A DNA stretch of 64,000 nt from Osedax fenrisi (GCA_964019155.1 OZ025239.1:5809883-5873882); one strand, 5' to 3'; shown: positions 1 to 12,316, numbered from the stretch's first letter. Made by a program: numbers and translations. Notes: generated from the letters alone by a model not told the origin.

Positions 1-1321
1 AATAACTAAAATGAGATCTAAATGCCCCATGGTAATACAATTATAATTATTTAATATGTAGGTCATAGAATTATATATATATATATCTGATACTCGATGG
101 TGGGTTTATTTAATTTGTACATAAAATATCTACAAGAACAACAATATTATTCAAAGGATTTAAAAAGAAATCCTTACTACTATAAGAACAATTATCAAAT
201 TTAAAAAATATCAAAGACATTTTAATTTGATGGGTTTGTAGGTAAAGAGTAATATAAATTACATTATGTAATAAATGGAATAAATGTAATATATAATTTA
301 ATCTCAATATTTGTAGACTTAATCTACTGATCATAATATTGATGATGATGATACGGACTCCATTTTAAATAATGAAAATTCAATTAGATGTTATTTTTAT
401 GATATTACAGATTTTTGTTATGTAAGTAGATTAAATAAAAATAAAAATTATGTAACTAATAGAATACAAATATTATGGGATTGATGAAATTTAGTACGAG
501 AATACTTAGATAGTGCATTGAATATAGAAAAAGTTTCTTTATAAGTAAAACTGGAAAAGATATATTGAATTTGATAATGAAAATTAGTATTATTTCTCCA
601 GAAAGATATGTTAATAATGAAAGTATAATGACCGGGGAAGTTAATATTAGTCTCAATAAATTATTCAACTTATCAAGACAAGAATATCGAAATATAATTA
701 GTAAGCACAAGTTAAGACTAATCATACAATGAGTTATGTAAAAGTAAATCTAATTTAGGTAGAATTTGATAAGATATAAAACTATTATTGAAAAGATACT
801 TTGGAAGGTAAATGCATTTCTCACTATTTATTTATAATATAATATATTCTATTAATAGTAGATTGCCTTTGTATTAAAGATTATTATAAGAATTTATTTA
901 ATTTCATTACCGGACTGCTATGTATATATCAAGGAAAATTCCGTTGAATCAGATTTTTCATTATTAATGTCGATAAAAACATAAGGGAAAAACCCATCTT
1001 TCAAACATTTTACTTGAAGGATATATACACTCAAAACAATTTAATTATTTAATACAAATATAATACATTTCTTATTTACTTGTACTATATTATTGATTTA
1101 AAGACTATATATATAGTATTTAATCAATATATTGATACCAATATATTTGTTGATATTAACATTATTGTAAAGCCATGCTATATAATATATAGAAATATCT
1201 ATATTGATCAAATATAGAAAGGCCGAATTTAAGCCGAATATAAGGATTTTGAAAGACCGAAAATAAGCTAAATTCGGCCTTTTTCCTAAAATTAGGTAAA
1301 GGCCGAATTTAACTCACCCTG
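1..1321. mobile_element. hAT-type non-autonomous element G, right part (copy 1)
   Basis: The right end reads AATTTAACTCACCCTG and is followed by GTGATGAC at 1,322-1,329. In the duplicate the whole element is visible (53,600-55,267), flanked by GTGATGAC on both sides, an 8-bp target duplication typical of hAT elements. The motif AAGGCCGAATTTA recurs in both orientations at 1,215-1,320. The left end lies before base 1. No transposase is recognisable; the short reading frames inside are AT-rich noise. The family assignment rests on TSD length and the CAG-type end. Confidence 0.75.
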
Positions 1322-1564
1322 GTGATGACTCAACTTTCTGGTAAGGGGCGACCAATTCCTATGTCATGGGAATATTCTAGAGCCAGTAGAATGTATACTG
1401 ACATCCATACTCCCCGAATCATATCACAAATCGCAAAAAAACTATATCACCTATCACAAGTATGCCACAAAGACAGAGCTAAACTAACAATTATAATAGG
1501 GGATTATCACCCTATTTATGAGAAAACAAGAAATAAAAATAAAGATATATGAATAATATACAAA

Positions 1565-2059
1565 TATGAATAAATTTAAAAACGAGATGTAATCAACGAT
1601 GTATGTTTTAATGCGTCAAGGAAACCGACTATTGATTTACGGGATTGTAACATTTATGGGGAGCGAATTCCAGTCAGTAGATACCCTATTGCCGAAGTAA
1701 TTCAGGTGTGAATTCGTTCTGAATATATGCATATATCCTATAGGATCTTCCTACTATGTTGTGCCCTCTACATCTATTGCTGTATACGTCGAATATCTTC
1801 AAATCCATTCAGTATCGTGTACGACGTACACTGTACGTTAACACCAGATCTGTTACCAACATGAGAACTGATAATGATTTAATAGTGAGAACAATAAGTC
1901 TATCGGTGTAAGAACATCGGTGGGAATATTACATCTAGAAACTAATCGTTTAGTGAAATATTTTTGAATATTTTCAATGCGGTTAGAATTAGTGATATAT
2001 AATGGATCTGGATTCCAAACAGAAGAATCGGACGTACAAACGATATATATGTTTTAAGT

Positions 2060-2103
<44 letters not shown>

Positions 2104-4228
2104 TGGTTATGAAGAATCTGAATAATCTAGTAATCATTAGATAGGCTTTATTACAAATATTATTAATATGAATATTGAAACTAATATTATCACTAAATGT
2201 AATACACAAATCTTTAAAACTAGATTGAATTGGTAAAGTGTGCCCATTTAAATTATATACATAAGCGGGAAACATATTTCCAACTCGCACCACTACACAT
2301 TTCTTCGGAGCCAATTCGAGTTCCCATATTTTCATCCACTTGCTGATATCATAAGAGTATTTTGCAGAAGGAGACTACTATTATTGGATTTGAATGAAAA
2401 TGATAATGTAGTATCATCTGCAAATAGAGTTATTAATCGAATTATTAATTATATTAGGGATATCATTTATATAGATCAGAAATAGCAATGGACCAATAGA
2501 ATATTTGTGGTACCAACAAACCGATCCTTGTGAAACACCCGATTTGACCTTTGTATAGTTAGAAAACGTATTATTAATGTTTACTCGTTGTTTACGATTA
2601 TTTACGTATACGTCCTATAGGATTTTCCTATAATCCTATAGGATTTTAACCACATAATTACATCACCACAAATCCCATAATGAGAAAATTTATGTAATAA
2701 TTTAGTGTGTGATATTTTATCGAATGCTTTTGATAAATCTATATAAACAATATCAGATAGCGATGATGCATATCTAGATTTATATATGTGCTTGTAGAAA
2801 GATATTAATTACAGGCCAGTCGATTTCCCTGCGAGAAAACCATACTGGTGTTGCGTAATATATATATATATATATTAGAACGTATTTATAAATAGAAAGT
2901 AAGATAATGCAAGAGGATTTTTTTCAAATAGCATTAACATTCTTATTGGACGATAATTAATTGCCTTCGTTGCATCACCTTTTTTAAAAATTAGGATTAT
3001 ATGAGACAATTTCCATATATCCGGGCATATATCCTACCTGTTTTAAGAATATTATTGTATATATTATTGAAAGAGGATAGCATAATTGAAATGATAATAT
3101 CTTTAATAAAGCTTTCGGAATACCATCAGGTGAGTTATTATAATTACTGGGTAATAGGCATAGGAATTTACATACCACGTCAGGTGTGGTAGGGTATTAG
3201 GAAAACGAGCGAGATGCCGATTGTGATGATTGTGTATTACCTATTGCCAGTAACGGTGGTAAATTACTATCAGTACTTTTATTAAAAACAGATTGGTATT
3301 TATAAGCAGGAAGCTTTGTCAAAATCAGATGATAATACAACATCATTAATTTCGTCATAAAGTGGTGTGATATTGAGTTAGTAGAATGTAGTTTATTATT
3401 TAAGTATTTATATAAAGTAGACTTATTATCATAAGAACACATTGGCTTCCCTGTCTAAGTTATATTACTTAAGTTTTAGTCCAAAATTAAGTTGAATTTT
3501 ACGCTAGTTTAGACGAGTGGTATTGTCATTAATTATACTGTGTAGATAGCAACATTTGTTCATTAATATTTTAGATGGATAGGATATCTATATTTTCTAA
3601 ACTTGGTACGAGGAGTATGATTGTTATATATTAATAATAAGGTCTCTATAAATATGGATAGCATATCCGAACTATCATAAGCCGACTCTAATAGGTAGTC
3701 CCAATTAATTATAGAAAGATCATATTTAATTGAGTCATAATCAGATTTAATGTAGTTGGGTGATGACTTTTTATTAAATGATTTTAATTTGACCTTATAA
3801 TAATTAGATGGATATAAAATATATCATGATCGTTACAGTGATTATTATATTCAATAGGGTTAGTAGGTGATATTTAAGAAATTGTTCTAATATCATTAGT
3901 TAGTATTAAGTCTAGTATATTCGATTTGCGTTTTGGATAATTTACTAACTTTGTTAGAGCATGATTTTGTGTAAAACTATATACATATTTTTCGACCAAT
4001 GAAATAGCAGAACCATTTCTCTAGCCAATATTTGGCAAGTTCAGATCTCCGTAAATCATACTAGTTTTAATTGTATCAGTTACTTTAGAAATTAGGTCAA
4101 CTAATTTAATAGTATCGTTATATAACATAGAGGGTGGTCTTTAAATAACAATAATTGTATAATCAGACACAAGAAGATTAATCAATTTAAAGTTTTCAGT
4201 AAATGTTAGAGTATGTATCGGGAATAAA

Positions 4229-4273
<45 letters not shown>

Positions 4274-4600
4274 TACCACCACCATGTATTTTTTTTATTC
4301 TATCTAATCTAAACAAAATTATAATAGGTGTAATTTAATAACATACCATTCGTTATTTTATCATTAAGCCAAGTTTCAGTAAATATGAGAATATCATATT
4401 CATGACTTTTAATCATGGATACTAATGTTGGTAATTTATTACTGAGACTTCTTGATTAGAGTAGAATACTTTTATGAAATAATATAGTCAATTATTATTA
4501 ATAACAATTTTGAACTAGTAGAGGAATTATTAGATCTTTTATTATTATTATCAATTGATAATTTCCATTTATTATAATCACTAATAGTATACTCTATAAT
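1565..4600 (-). pseudogene. LINE-Y ORF2 remnant (endonuclease and reverse transcriptase)
   Basis: Recognisable minus-strand pieces are 3,197-3,442 and 2,984-3,178, which are pre-RT and finger segments (SPDGIPKAL, CYPLSIIYT) with close parallels in LINE-X1; RT palm sequence near 2,460-2,560 (GPLLFLIYINDIP is legible in the duplicate at 56,378-56,587); and 2,054-2,335, the thumb segment (LELAPKKCVVxRVG, SFKDL, FSDN). Downstream minus-strand sequence to about 1,565 resembles the C-terminal LINE-X segment (SSVWNP, FTKRL, RCNI, WNSLP). Endonuclease sequence lies at about 3,700-4,500 but is badly broken. Copy 1 also has a private 32-bp insertion at 2,609-2,640. Confidence 0.75.
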
Positions 4601-4633
4601 AAAATTCTATTCAATTACAATGATCTCATAATT

Positions 4634-5469
4634 TTAAAAAAAAGTCCGTAACTCATAATTAAGTGTATGATTATTAAATACACATTTAATATTACCGGGT
4701 TTGTTAGATGCTCCTAAGGTTAATATTCTTCGCTTCATCCTGTCATCATAAAATTGATCAGGACGAATATAAATTTGAGAGCAAACATCATTATTCTTAC
4801 GTAATATGCTACACGATTTCAATATCGATACAACAGTAAGGTAATTATTATTTAAATTTAATTTATAGAAATAACCCTTTTTTGTAGTAATTTTTGAAAT
4901 ATTAACGCTTTTCGTATTAATATTGAGATCATGCATTAGTGAATCAAGAACGCTCATATCTACAATACCGAATACAATAACACACTTATTAATATAATTT
5001 GAAATCGTTATTTTATTAGAAATAGATCTAGCTAGATTATTTTGAGAAGTAATATCAGCATATGTTGGTTTGGCTTTTGCGTTATCAGATAACATAGTAT
5101 ATAGTATAGGCTATTTGAATTAGTTGCATTCAATTGAACATCAATTTGTGTTATTAGAGTACGATTCGTTTCAAGTTCTTTAACTAATGTATTGAATATT
5201 GGTACTTTGTTATTAGTACTGTATATATAAACTTATGATGATAGAGGCAAATTAATGCATGCATTACATCTGAACAAAAAAGATGTAGAACATAAAATAT
5301 CACATACATATTTAGGTGCAATATTTCCATTGGGGAACTTATTTGTTATGGATTTAACATCATTCAAACATATAATATGAGTGTTCGATGAACAAGATGA
5401 ACATGTAACAAAACTATAGTTCGATATATTATTAATATACACCTTATTATATATATTACAATTGACCAT
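4634..5469 (-). pseudogene. LINE-Y ORF1 remnant (PHD-like finger plus RNA-binding C-terminal part)
   Basis: Two minus-strand frames make up ORF1. The 5' piece (5,233-5,469, 78 codons) has a Cys/His pattern like that of intact LINE-P1 ORF1, with the shared string FLFRCN near its end. The 3' piece (4,634-5,095, 153 codons) carries a conserved-looking block RPDQxxDDRxKRxILTxGA followed by PGNIKCVFN and LNYEL, which also appears in LINE-X1. A gap of about 140 bp with a frame change separates them. The role by family would be nucleic-acid binding in the retrotransposition particle. It is not functional as it stands. Confidence 0.7.
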
Positions 5470-5644
5470 TTTAAAATATATTAAATAGAGTAATCTTGAG
5501 TAAGTTAATACACTACTTATACAATAAGTTATAATATCTAAATAATCATATATATGTATAGCAATTCAATAGTAAATCCTTTAACTATTCAATTTTATAC
5601 TAAGTATAATGCATATATATTTACTGTAATGATGTACGCTAATG

Positions 5645-6050
5645 TTGAATGAGGAAAAGAAGATATCAGCATTTGAAAATAAAGCTAATAGAATATTACT
5701 AGAAATAAATACCGCCAGAGGAAAACTAATGCATATATCAAAGAAACCATTACCATATTTGTAGGTAAATAAGAACCACTGATAACTACTATACAAAGAA
5801 GGAAACTGTCATAATATGGACACTTATGCCGATATGATAATTTGAGTACAACTATTATGCAAGGTAGGGTTGAAGGTACAGGGTTAGAGGAAGACCAAAG
5901 AAAGACTGGATGGCTAATATAATACAGTGGACTGATAAGACGGTGGGTGAACTTTTGAAGAAGGTTAAGCATAGAAATGGCTGGAGAAGATTTGTTGTTG
6001 TTGTACTCGAGATGATTCCCCCTACGATGCATGCGTCACGGGATTAAAAT
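5645..6050 (+). pseudogene. LINE 3' fragment, C-terminal RT tail (copy 1)
   Basis: On the plus strand 5,870-6,045 reads GRGRPKKDWMANI, QWTD, ELLKK and NGWRRFV. This is the arginine/tryptophan-rich tail common at the C-terminus of some LINE polymerases, where a Gly-Arg-Gly-Arg-Pro stretch precedes a short helix and a WRRxV motif. A degraded upstream segment (AFENKANRILLEI, near 5,660) fits the preceding part of such tails. It is a 5'-truncated, dead copy of a family distinct from LINE-X, -Y and -P. Confidence 0.55.
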
Positions 6051-6388
6051 GAATGATGTACAATAAAATATGTAATGAAATCTATGAATTATAATTAATG
6101 GTAATATGTTGAATTCTTGGAAATGCATGAATAGAAATATAATATAAACAGCTCTATATTTATTTCAGTGATTGTAATTCAGTGATTATTGTGAATTTTA
6201 TGAAAATAAAAATAGTAAAATGTACATAAAATAACTAAATAACTATAAAATAATTAAATATTATTATGAGACTATATATCATATATTCATGCATATTAAT
6301 ATCTAATTTAGTAAGCACGATAACTTATCTTATCAAGTAGATTGTCCAGATAACTAATTTTAATAAAATAATAAAGTTGTTGTTGATA

Positions 6389-6445
6389 GGGGAAAGTAAC
6401 CGAATACGGACAATACCCGAATACAGACACTCTCGGTATTCTAAA
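6389..6445 (+). mobile_element. Family-A element A1, left end only
   Basis: A TA at 6,387-6,388 precedes GGGGAAAGTAACCG, then two copies of the family word (CGAATACGGACA; CGAATACAGACAC) and the shared CTCGGTAT-CTATAAAT stretch. After about 57 bp the sequence switches to an unrelated LINE 3' fragment. The rest of this copy is missing or displaced. Confidence 0.8.
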
Positions 6446-6904
6446 TACTATAAATAGAAGTAAGTTTAAACTGTTATATATAATTCATAAAACCTTACTC
6501 TATAATACTCCTGTATACCTTCGAGATTTACTCGCTCAAAAATTATCTAGACGGTCTCTACGCTCAACTACTGATCAACATCGTCTGAGATTTGAAATGG
6601 GAAACATCTCTATATTGTCGAAAAGAGCATTCTTATACAGCTCGCCTGAAATTTGGAATACGTTACCAATTACTAATAGATCTACAAGTAATCACCAGAC
6701 CTTCAAAACCGCCCTAAAAAAGTATCTTATTTCAAAAGAGAAGACCAATCTTAGTTAAATTTATGTTTTTTTTTATTATTGTTTATCATTACTCGTTTAT
6801 ATTTATATTATTATATTCCATGTGTTTTTGTTATACACTTGAGAGAATGCATCACGCATTATAATGCAGTGTCTAAATAAATCGTTGATTGATTGATTGA
6901 TTGA
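6445..6904 (+). pseudogene. LINE-Z 3' fragment, C-terminal RT segment and UTR (copy 1)
   Basis: Plus-strand frame 6,460-6,757 encodes about 98 residues ending in a stop, with the pattern of LINE polymerase C-termini: YLRDLL, LRSTT, KRAFLYSSPEIWNTLP, FKTALKKYL. An AT-rich 3' UTR follows, ending in tandem TTGA/GATT units and then (GTA)n. It is a 5'-truncated insertion inside or next to A1. The family is near L2/CR1 judging from the RAFxxxxPxIWNxLP tail, which LINE-P1 also shows. Confidence 0.7.
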
Positions 6905-6929
6905 TAGTAGTAGTAGTAGTAGTAGTAGT
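6905..6929. repeat. (GTA)n microsatellite
   Basis: About eight GTA/TAG units follow the LINE-Z tail. The copy at 60,839-60,872 is about nine bases longer, showing length change since the duplication. Confidence 0.95.
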
Positions 6930-7085
6930 CAGTGCCGGATTAAGCTAAGTATGGGCCCGGGGCAAACTTAATTTATTGGCCCCCTACTTTTTATAATTTA
7001 AAAAACATATCAGATGTATCTACAATATAAATATACATAGTGAATTTTTGGTAACTAACGTCTTTATGGTATAGGTACGATGTAC
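6930..7085. mobile_element. hAT-like terminus (CAGTGCCGGATTAA type), fragment
   Basis: The segment begins CAGTGCCGGATTAAGC and continues into GGGCCCGGGGCAAA. CAGTG(C)CGGATT starts are known for many hAT elements and their MITEs. No matching right terminus is visible before element A2 begins at 7,092, so only a left end is supported. It abuts the (GTA)n tract. Confidence 0.5.
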
Positions 7086-7091
7086 CTTGCA

Positions 7092-7960
7092 GGGGAAAGT
7101 AACCGAATACGGACAGTGCCCGAATGCGGACACTCTCGGTATCTCAGAAACCATAAATCCTACAAAAAAATGTTTAATGTATAAAATATTCATATTTATA
7201 TAAATAGTCTACAAAAGTATTTTTATTTTTTAATTATTCAAAATATTTCTGATATATCCAATAAACTGATTTTTTTATTACATTTTTAAATTTATGAAAA
7301 CAAATGTCAACTTAAAACCTTTTCAAGAATATAAAAATGTATCGTTATACAATATAACACTATATTATTGAAAATTAAAGCATTCTAAAAATTATATATA
7401 TAATTTCTATATTTGTTATCAAAATATTCATTAAGTTATAAGCATATGTCTAGAGGTCATATAAGTTCCTAATACGGACACTCTAGATGTCTTAATACAG
7501 ACACCATATAACCAATCAGCGCGTAGCGTATGAACATTTTTGATTTTCATAAAAATCGCGTACGTTATAATATTTACCACCAATAAAGCTAAATCTAAAA
7601 TTGTTATTATTCAGTTACTTAAATTGTATTATTAATTAAAATAATAATACTAATAAATAAATTATTAACTAATTAAATTAGAATAAATTATTCATACAAT
7701 TAATTATAAATAATGTAATTGTAATTTGTCTGATTGATTCATCAATACTATATGGTTTATCTAGTGGTATTTAGGGTGTCCGTATTATAACACAGGGTGT
7801 CCGTATTAGGACAAGGGTACCGAATACGGATACCCCTGTTATCTATAGAATTAATAGATTAAATAAAATTATAAAATTACAATAATTTCTATAATCAAAT
7901 AATATTGGGATTTTTATATCAATAATTTATCTTTTTTATAAACAATTTCTATAATTTATA
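7092..7960 (+). mobile_element. Family-A element A2 (right end decayed)
   Basis: The left end is GGGGAAAGTAACCG. Words occur at about 7,103 and 7,122 (sense), 7,470 and 7,491 (sense), 7,777 and 7,797 (antisense, TGTCCGTATTA) and 7,819 (sense). This matches A3 over its left 570 bp and A4 (reverse complement) over its right part, until similarity fades near 7,950. The base pair before the left end is CA rather than TA. The element is non-coding and probably non-autonomous. Confidence 0.82.
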
Positions 7961-8031
7961 TCTTTACATATAATTATTCTTTAAATTATATAATAGTATA
8001 AAATTAGTATTTTAGTTTTTATTAATTTGCA

Positions 8032-8085
8032 AAAATAATAAATAAAGACTTAAGTCTTAAGACTTAAGTCTTTATTTATTATTTT
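8032..8085. repeat. Perfect 54-bp palindrome
   Basis: The sequence is its own reverse complement over 54 bases, centred at 8,058/8,059, with core GACTTAAGTCTTAAGACTTA continuing symmetrically into A/T-rich arms. There is no spacer. It is identical in the duplicate (61,975-62,028). It could extrude as a cruciform. No gene or terminator role is evident. Confidence 0.95.
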
Positions 8086-8274
8086 AAATGTAATTATATA
8101 TATATAATATAAAATACAGTTCAATAGTACATAATACAAAAGTTTATTTTAAATATTAAGTAAATATATAATATTTATATATATTTTTTTTACAATATGA
8201 TATACCATATATGGAATATATATAATAATAATAATAATATTTATTTATTGAAATCGCCAATATACATTGAATAC

Positions 8275-8424
8275 TGTAATAACTGCCTATTATGAGTATA
8301 ACTAACCTAGTTGGTTTCCAGGACCAGAATGTATGTATCATCTAAAGATACATATAATGGGTGTGGCTTAGCGTCATACCCGAATAGGCAGCTACAAAGT
8401 TACAGCCTATAACATATTACTACA
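8275..8424 (-). repeat. 3' LTR of the gypsy element
   Basis: 150 bp, read on the plus strand from TGTAATAACTGCC to ATATTACTACA, with TG...CA ends. It is very short for a gypsy LTR. It differs from the 5' LTR at two positions. Confidence 0.95.
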
Positions 8425-8436
8425 TCTCCCTTCTTA
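8425..8436 (-). promoter_or_regulatory. Polypurine tract (plus-strand primer)
   Basis: On the minus strand AAGAAGGGAGA lies directly before the 3' LTR, the expected position and composition for priming second-strand DNA synthesis. Confidence 0.8.
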
Positions 8437-8555
8437 AGATTAATAATATTCAAATACCTTGATGATTATATTTAACTAAAATAATAATAATAATAATAAT
8501 GAACTAAATAATGAACAACACATAAATAATATACCCACCACCCTCTTCCCGTATC

Positions 8556-11500
8556 TTAGTTAATCTCTATTAATCGATCAGGTGGTTTTGAAATTCTTCC
8601 TGACCGAGTTACGTAAGAGGTATTCTTTAATGGTATAATCATTTGTCTATTACGTCTTATAAACCTTTTGTCGGTATCTAAGACATATGATCGATCACTC
8701 TCTGGAGATCTATATGCTATTTTGGCTACTTTCCGTAGATCTTTAACAAATACTTCTTCGTTGTTCTCTAGTTTTCTCTTTTCTATAGTATACTTATTGT
8801 CTCGGTATTTCTTATTGTTTTCTTTATTTTCTTTATTAAATTTAATAAATTTCGGTTGATTAATTCTTCTTAATCCTTTCGGTATCTCAGGTACCGTTGT
8901 ATTCAGTCTTCTCCCCATTAACAATTCAGCAGGCGATATTCCAAAGCTTAAAGGTGTGCTTCTATAAGCCAATAATCCTAAGTATGGATCATCTTATTTA
9001 CTTAATATATTCTTTATTGTTTGAACTCCCCTTTCTGCAACTGAATTTCCTTGAGGGTGCTTGGGTGATGACGTAATATGTTGAAAACTGTAACTTTGGG
9101 AGAATTCTTTAAATTCTTTGCTGGAAAATTGTCTTCCGTTATCAGAAACGACAGTCGCTGGTATTCCATGTCTTGAAAATATAGATTTCATTGATATAAT
9201 AACTGTTTCTGATAGTTCATTCTTCAGCAACATAGTTTCAATATATCTCAAGTAATAGTCTACTATTATTAGATATTTCTTATCTTTAAAGGTATAAAGA
9301 TCAGTTCCAACAATCTCCCAAGCTTTCTTTGGTATAGGTATTATTTTCATAGGTTCTCTTGTTGTCCTACTATTCATTAAACAAGTTCTACAGTTTCTTA
9401 CCATTCTTTCTACATCTCTACTAATCCCAAACCACCACACACATTCTCGTGCTCTTGCTTGACATTTTGATATACCTTGGTGTCCTACATGTAGTTCACT
9501 TAAAATAACTTGCTGATATGTTCTAGGGATGACTAACCTATTCTGGTAGGTTAGACACCCTTTCATCATGCTTAAGTTTGCAGTATTTTCATAATACTTG
9601 CTTAGATCAGTATTCTTACGGTCTTTATACGACCATCCATTACATATTTTACTAATAACTTATTTTATTATTACGTCATCCTCTTGGATTTTTCTTATTT
9701 TATTGAGTTTTACTGACTCACCAGGAACAAAAGTAGATTCTACTAGTTGATTTACTTCAATTTCAAGTATATTAGAAGTACTTGTCGTCTTAGAAGGATA
9801 TCTTGATAAAGCATCAGCTCCAATATTTAATTTTCCAGGTATATATACCATTTCTACCGAATATCTCATCAAACGTATTCTAAATCTTTGTATCCTTATA
9901 GAGATCTTTTCTACTTCTTTCCGTCCTAACAGGGTAATCAAAGGTTTGTGGTCAGTCTCTACAACTATAGGTGCTCCACAAATATAATAGTTAAACTTCT
10001 CGAGACCCCAAACGACTCCTAAAGCTTCTTTTTCAATCACTGCATAATTCTTTTCAGCACTGGTTAAGGATCTACTAGCGGCTCCAATCATTCTTCTGTT
10101 TCCTTCCGAATCAATTTGGGAAAGAACAGCCCCGATTCCTTGAGTACAAGCATCTGTCGTAATCATAGTTTTTTTATTTGGGTCGAAGTGCGCTAATATA
10201 GGAGGTTCATTAAACATTTTTTTTAGTTTCTCAAAACTAATTTCTTGATCTCTATCCCAAAACCATCCAATATCTTTTTTCAATAGCTCTCTGATTGGTT
10301 CACTGACGGTAGCTATTTCATGATTAAATCTTGAATATTGGTTAATCAATCCCAGGAAACTTCTTACTGCTTTTACACAATCTGGCACTGGAAAATCTCT
10401 AATTCCTTGAATTTTTTCTCCAGCTTGTATCCCAACCCCACTGATTTTAAATCCTAAAAATTCTACTTTTATAGAACCAAATGAACATTTCTCTCTGTTT
10501 AATGTCATTCCTGCTTTACTTATTTTATTCAATACGCATCTAGTCTTGTATCATGTTCTTCTTTATTTTCACCCATAACTAGTACATCGTCCATGTGTAT
10601 CACCACTCCTTTGCAATCTTTTAGAATTCTGTCCATCTCTCTACAGAAAATTTCAGGGGCTGATGTAAGTCCAAAAGGTAGTTTTTTATAATAAAACCGT
10701 CCCCATGGCGTTAAGAATGTTGTCAATTTCTGTGAGCTTTCCTCTAAGGGTATTTGCCAAAACCCTAAGTTTGCGTCTAGCTTACTGAATATTTTGCCCT
10801 TAATCTTGGCTAAGCTACTCTCAACTGTTGCCATCGGATATACTTCCCTCTTTACAGATTTGTTTAATTTCGTCATATCGGTGCATATACGAATCTTCCC
10901 GTTTCCCTTGATGGCCACTACCATTGGGCTACACCAATCTGTTGGACTATTGGCTTCTTCTATGACGTTTAAACTCATCATCCTATCTAGTTCTTCCTTA
11001 ACTTTTTCTTGTTGGTGTATGGGTACTGGTCTTGGTACATATATAGAAGTTGGTTTAATATTATCGTTCATCTCTATCTTATATGTATATTCTAAGCTTC
11101 CTAAACCTTCAAAAAGTCTATTATCGATTTCATCAATTAGTTTTACTATTCCAAGTCCTACTGATAATCTTCTGGATAATAGCACTACGGTTTGTTTTTC
11201 TAGTATAAATATCTCTTCTTTCATGGATTTTCCTTTATAGGAGACAATCGCATCAAAACATCCTATAACTTCTATATGAGTATTATTAGGACCTTTAAGA
11301 ATTGTTGTCGATTGTCTCATCTTGGGTAAAGATTTGCTAAACGGTATCACTGTAACGCTTGCACCTGTATCTATTTTTAAAGATACTTGTTCTTGGTAAC
11401 TTCCTATTTGAAGTCCTACTCTTCTTGTCCAATCTTCCTCTTTTTGATTTATACTTTCCTTTATTTCGCCTAGGAACTTTATGTTTTCCTTTATAATTTC

Positions 11501-12316
11501 ATTCGTTTCTCTGCAATGGTTTTTACAACATATTGCCCAATGTCCAATTTTCTTACATTTCATACATTTTTGATTGTACGCTCTACATTGTTTTGGTGGA
11601 TGCTCTAAATTACATCTTCCACACTTCTTGTTATTTTTCGTTTCGATGTTGTGCGTTTTCTTTTTATTTTCGAATTTCTTGTATTTTCTCGTTTTATCTT
11701 TGATGTAATCTATACTTTCCTTAGCATCGTGATTAATCGCCTTAACTTGTAATATGCTAGTTTCTTTTATTTTAACTGTTTCTACAATCTTTTCTGCGGT
11801 TAACTCATACTAAGCAGCCTCTTGCAAAAATCTTTGCCTTAGATTTTCATCTTTCATTCCTATTATTAATCTGTCCTTTAATGAGGGAATCTTTCAGAAT
11901 CTTTCCTGGAATTCGCATGTTTTTGCCAAATTCTTCAGTTCCGAATAATATAATTCTATTGATTCTCCTTCGGTTTAGTCTCTTTTGAAAAAAACATATC
12001 TCTCGTATGTTGTATTTTTCTTTGGTGTGAAATAACTTTCAAACTTATTCTTGATCCATTCTAGATCTTCTTTGCCTTTTATAGTTATCTTTTTTTCATT
12101 TTCCGTTCTTTCAAAGGTTTCTTCTTTAAATGAGTTAAATATTTCTACTCCGTCTGGACCTATAATATTTAGGAATATTGCTACCTTGACTTTATCCTTC
12201 TTTTCTTCCAGCTCTGCTGCACATTCATATATTTCAAAGGCTTGAATCCATCTCTTCCATTCTATAGCACTGGTATTATCTGTATTTAATTTCTCGGGTA
12301 TTCTGTACTCTGACAT
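8556..12316 (-). pseudogene. gypsy gag-pol, interrupted by stops and one frameshift
   Basis: One continuous minus-strand frame starts at ATG 12,316. Gag (from 12,316) is cut by in-frame stops at 11,975-11,977, 11,894-11,896 and 11,810-11,812. Two Cys/His zinc knuckles lie near 11,530-11,630. Protease has the DTGA site near 11,370. RT spans about 11,030-10,560, with the MDDV form of the catalytic box near 10,590. A frameshift near 10,530 follows. RNase H begins near 10,170 (TTDA; later TDHKPL and GADALSRY). A stop at 9,660-9,662 interrupts the link to integrase. Integrase shows the HHCC finger near 9,490-9,390 and the D, D, E residues (GTDLY, VSDNGRQF, AERG), with another stop at 8,994-8,996. 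The pol stops at 9,660 and 8,994 are glutamate codons in the duplicate. Product: capsid and replication/integration enzymes. Confidence 0.93.

Larger units (their letters stand above)
1565..5470 (-). mobile_element. LINE-Y copy 1, decayed two-ORF non-LTR retrotransposon (CR1/jockey-like)
   Basis: Read on the minus strand this is a nearly full-length LINE: an ORF1 with a PHD-like finger, then a broken ORF2 with endonuclease and reverse-transcriptase remnants, and a C-terminal region near 1,600-2,050 resembling the tail of LINE-X2. It is close to LINE-X at 26.4-29.6 kb. Numerous stops and frameshifts make it dead. An (AT)n tract at about 2,060-2,098 and another at about 4,230-4,268 interrupt coding. 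The same decayed copy is present at 55,511-59,404, so it decayed before the duplication. Confidence 0.88.
1..10051 (+). repeat. Segmental duplication, copy 1 (matches 54,035-64,000)
   Basis: Bases 1-10,051 recur in the same order and orientation from 54,035 to the window end, so both copies run off the window (copy 1 to the left, copy 2 to the right). They carry the same hAT-type element, LINE-Y, LINE fragments, family-A elements, palindrome and gypsy element. They look near-identical apart from scattered substitutions and a few indels: about 90 bp near 870-960 present only in copy 1, 32 bp at 2,609-2,640 present only in copy 1, and about 17 bp near 1,800 present only in copy 2. A true duplication and two haplotypes joined by assembly are both possible. 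Confidence 0.97.

Noticed and set aside
1322..1552. 76-codon frame at the edge of element G and its duplicate at 55,268
   Set aside because: No start context, domain or codon bias; it begins in the target duplication and is probably chance.
5581..6032. Minus-strand frames of 71 and 115 codons at 5,581-6,032 (and 59,515-59,966)
   Set aside because: Shadows of the plus-strand LINE C-terminal fragment in the same place.
6389..7092. A1 and A2 as the two ends of one element
   Set aside because: Both are left ends in the same orientation, so they are separate copies.
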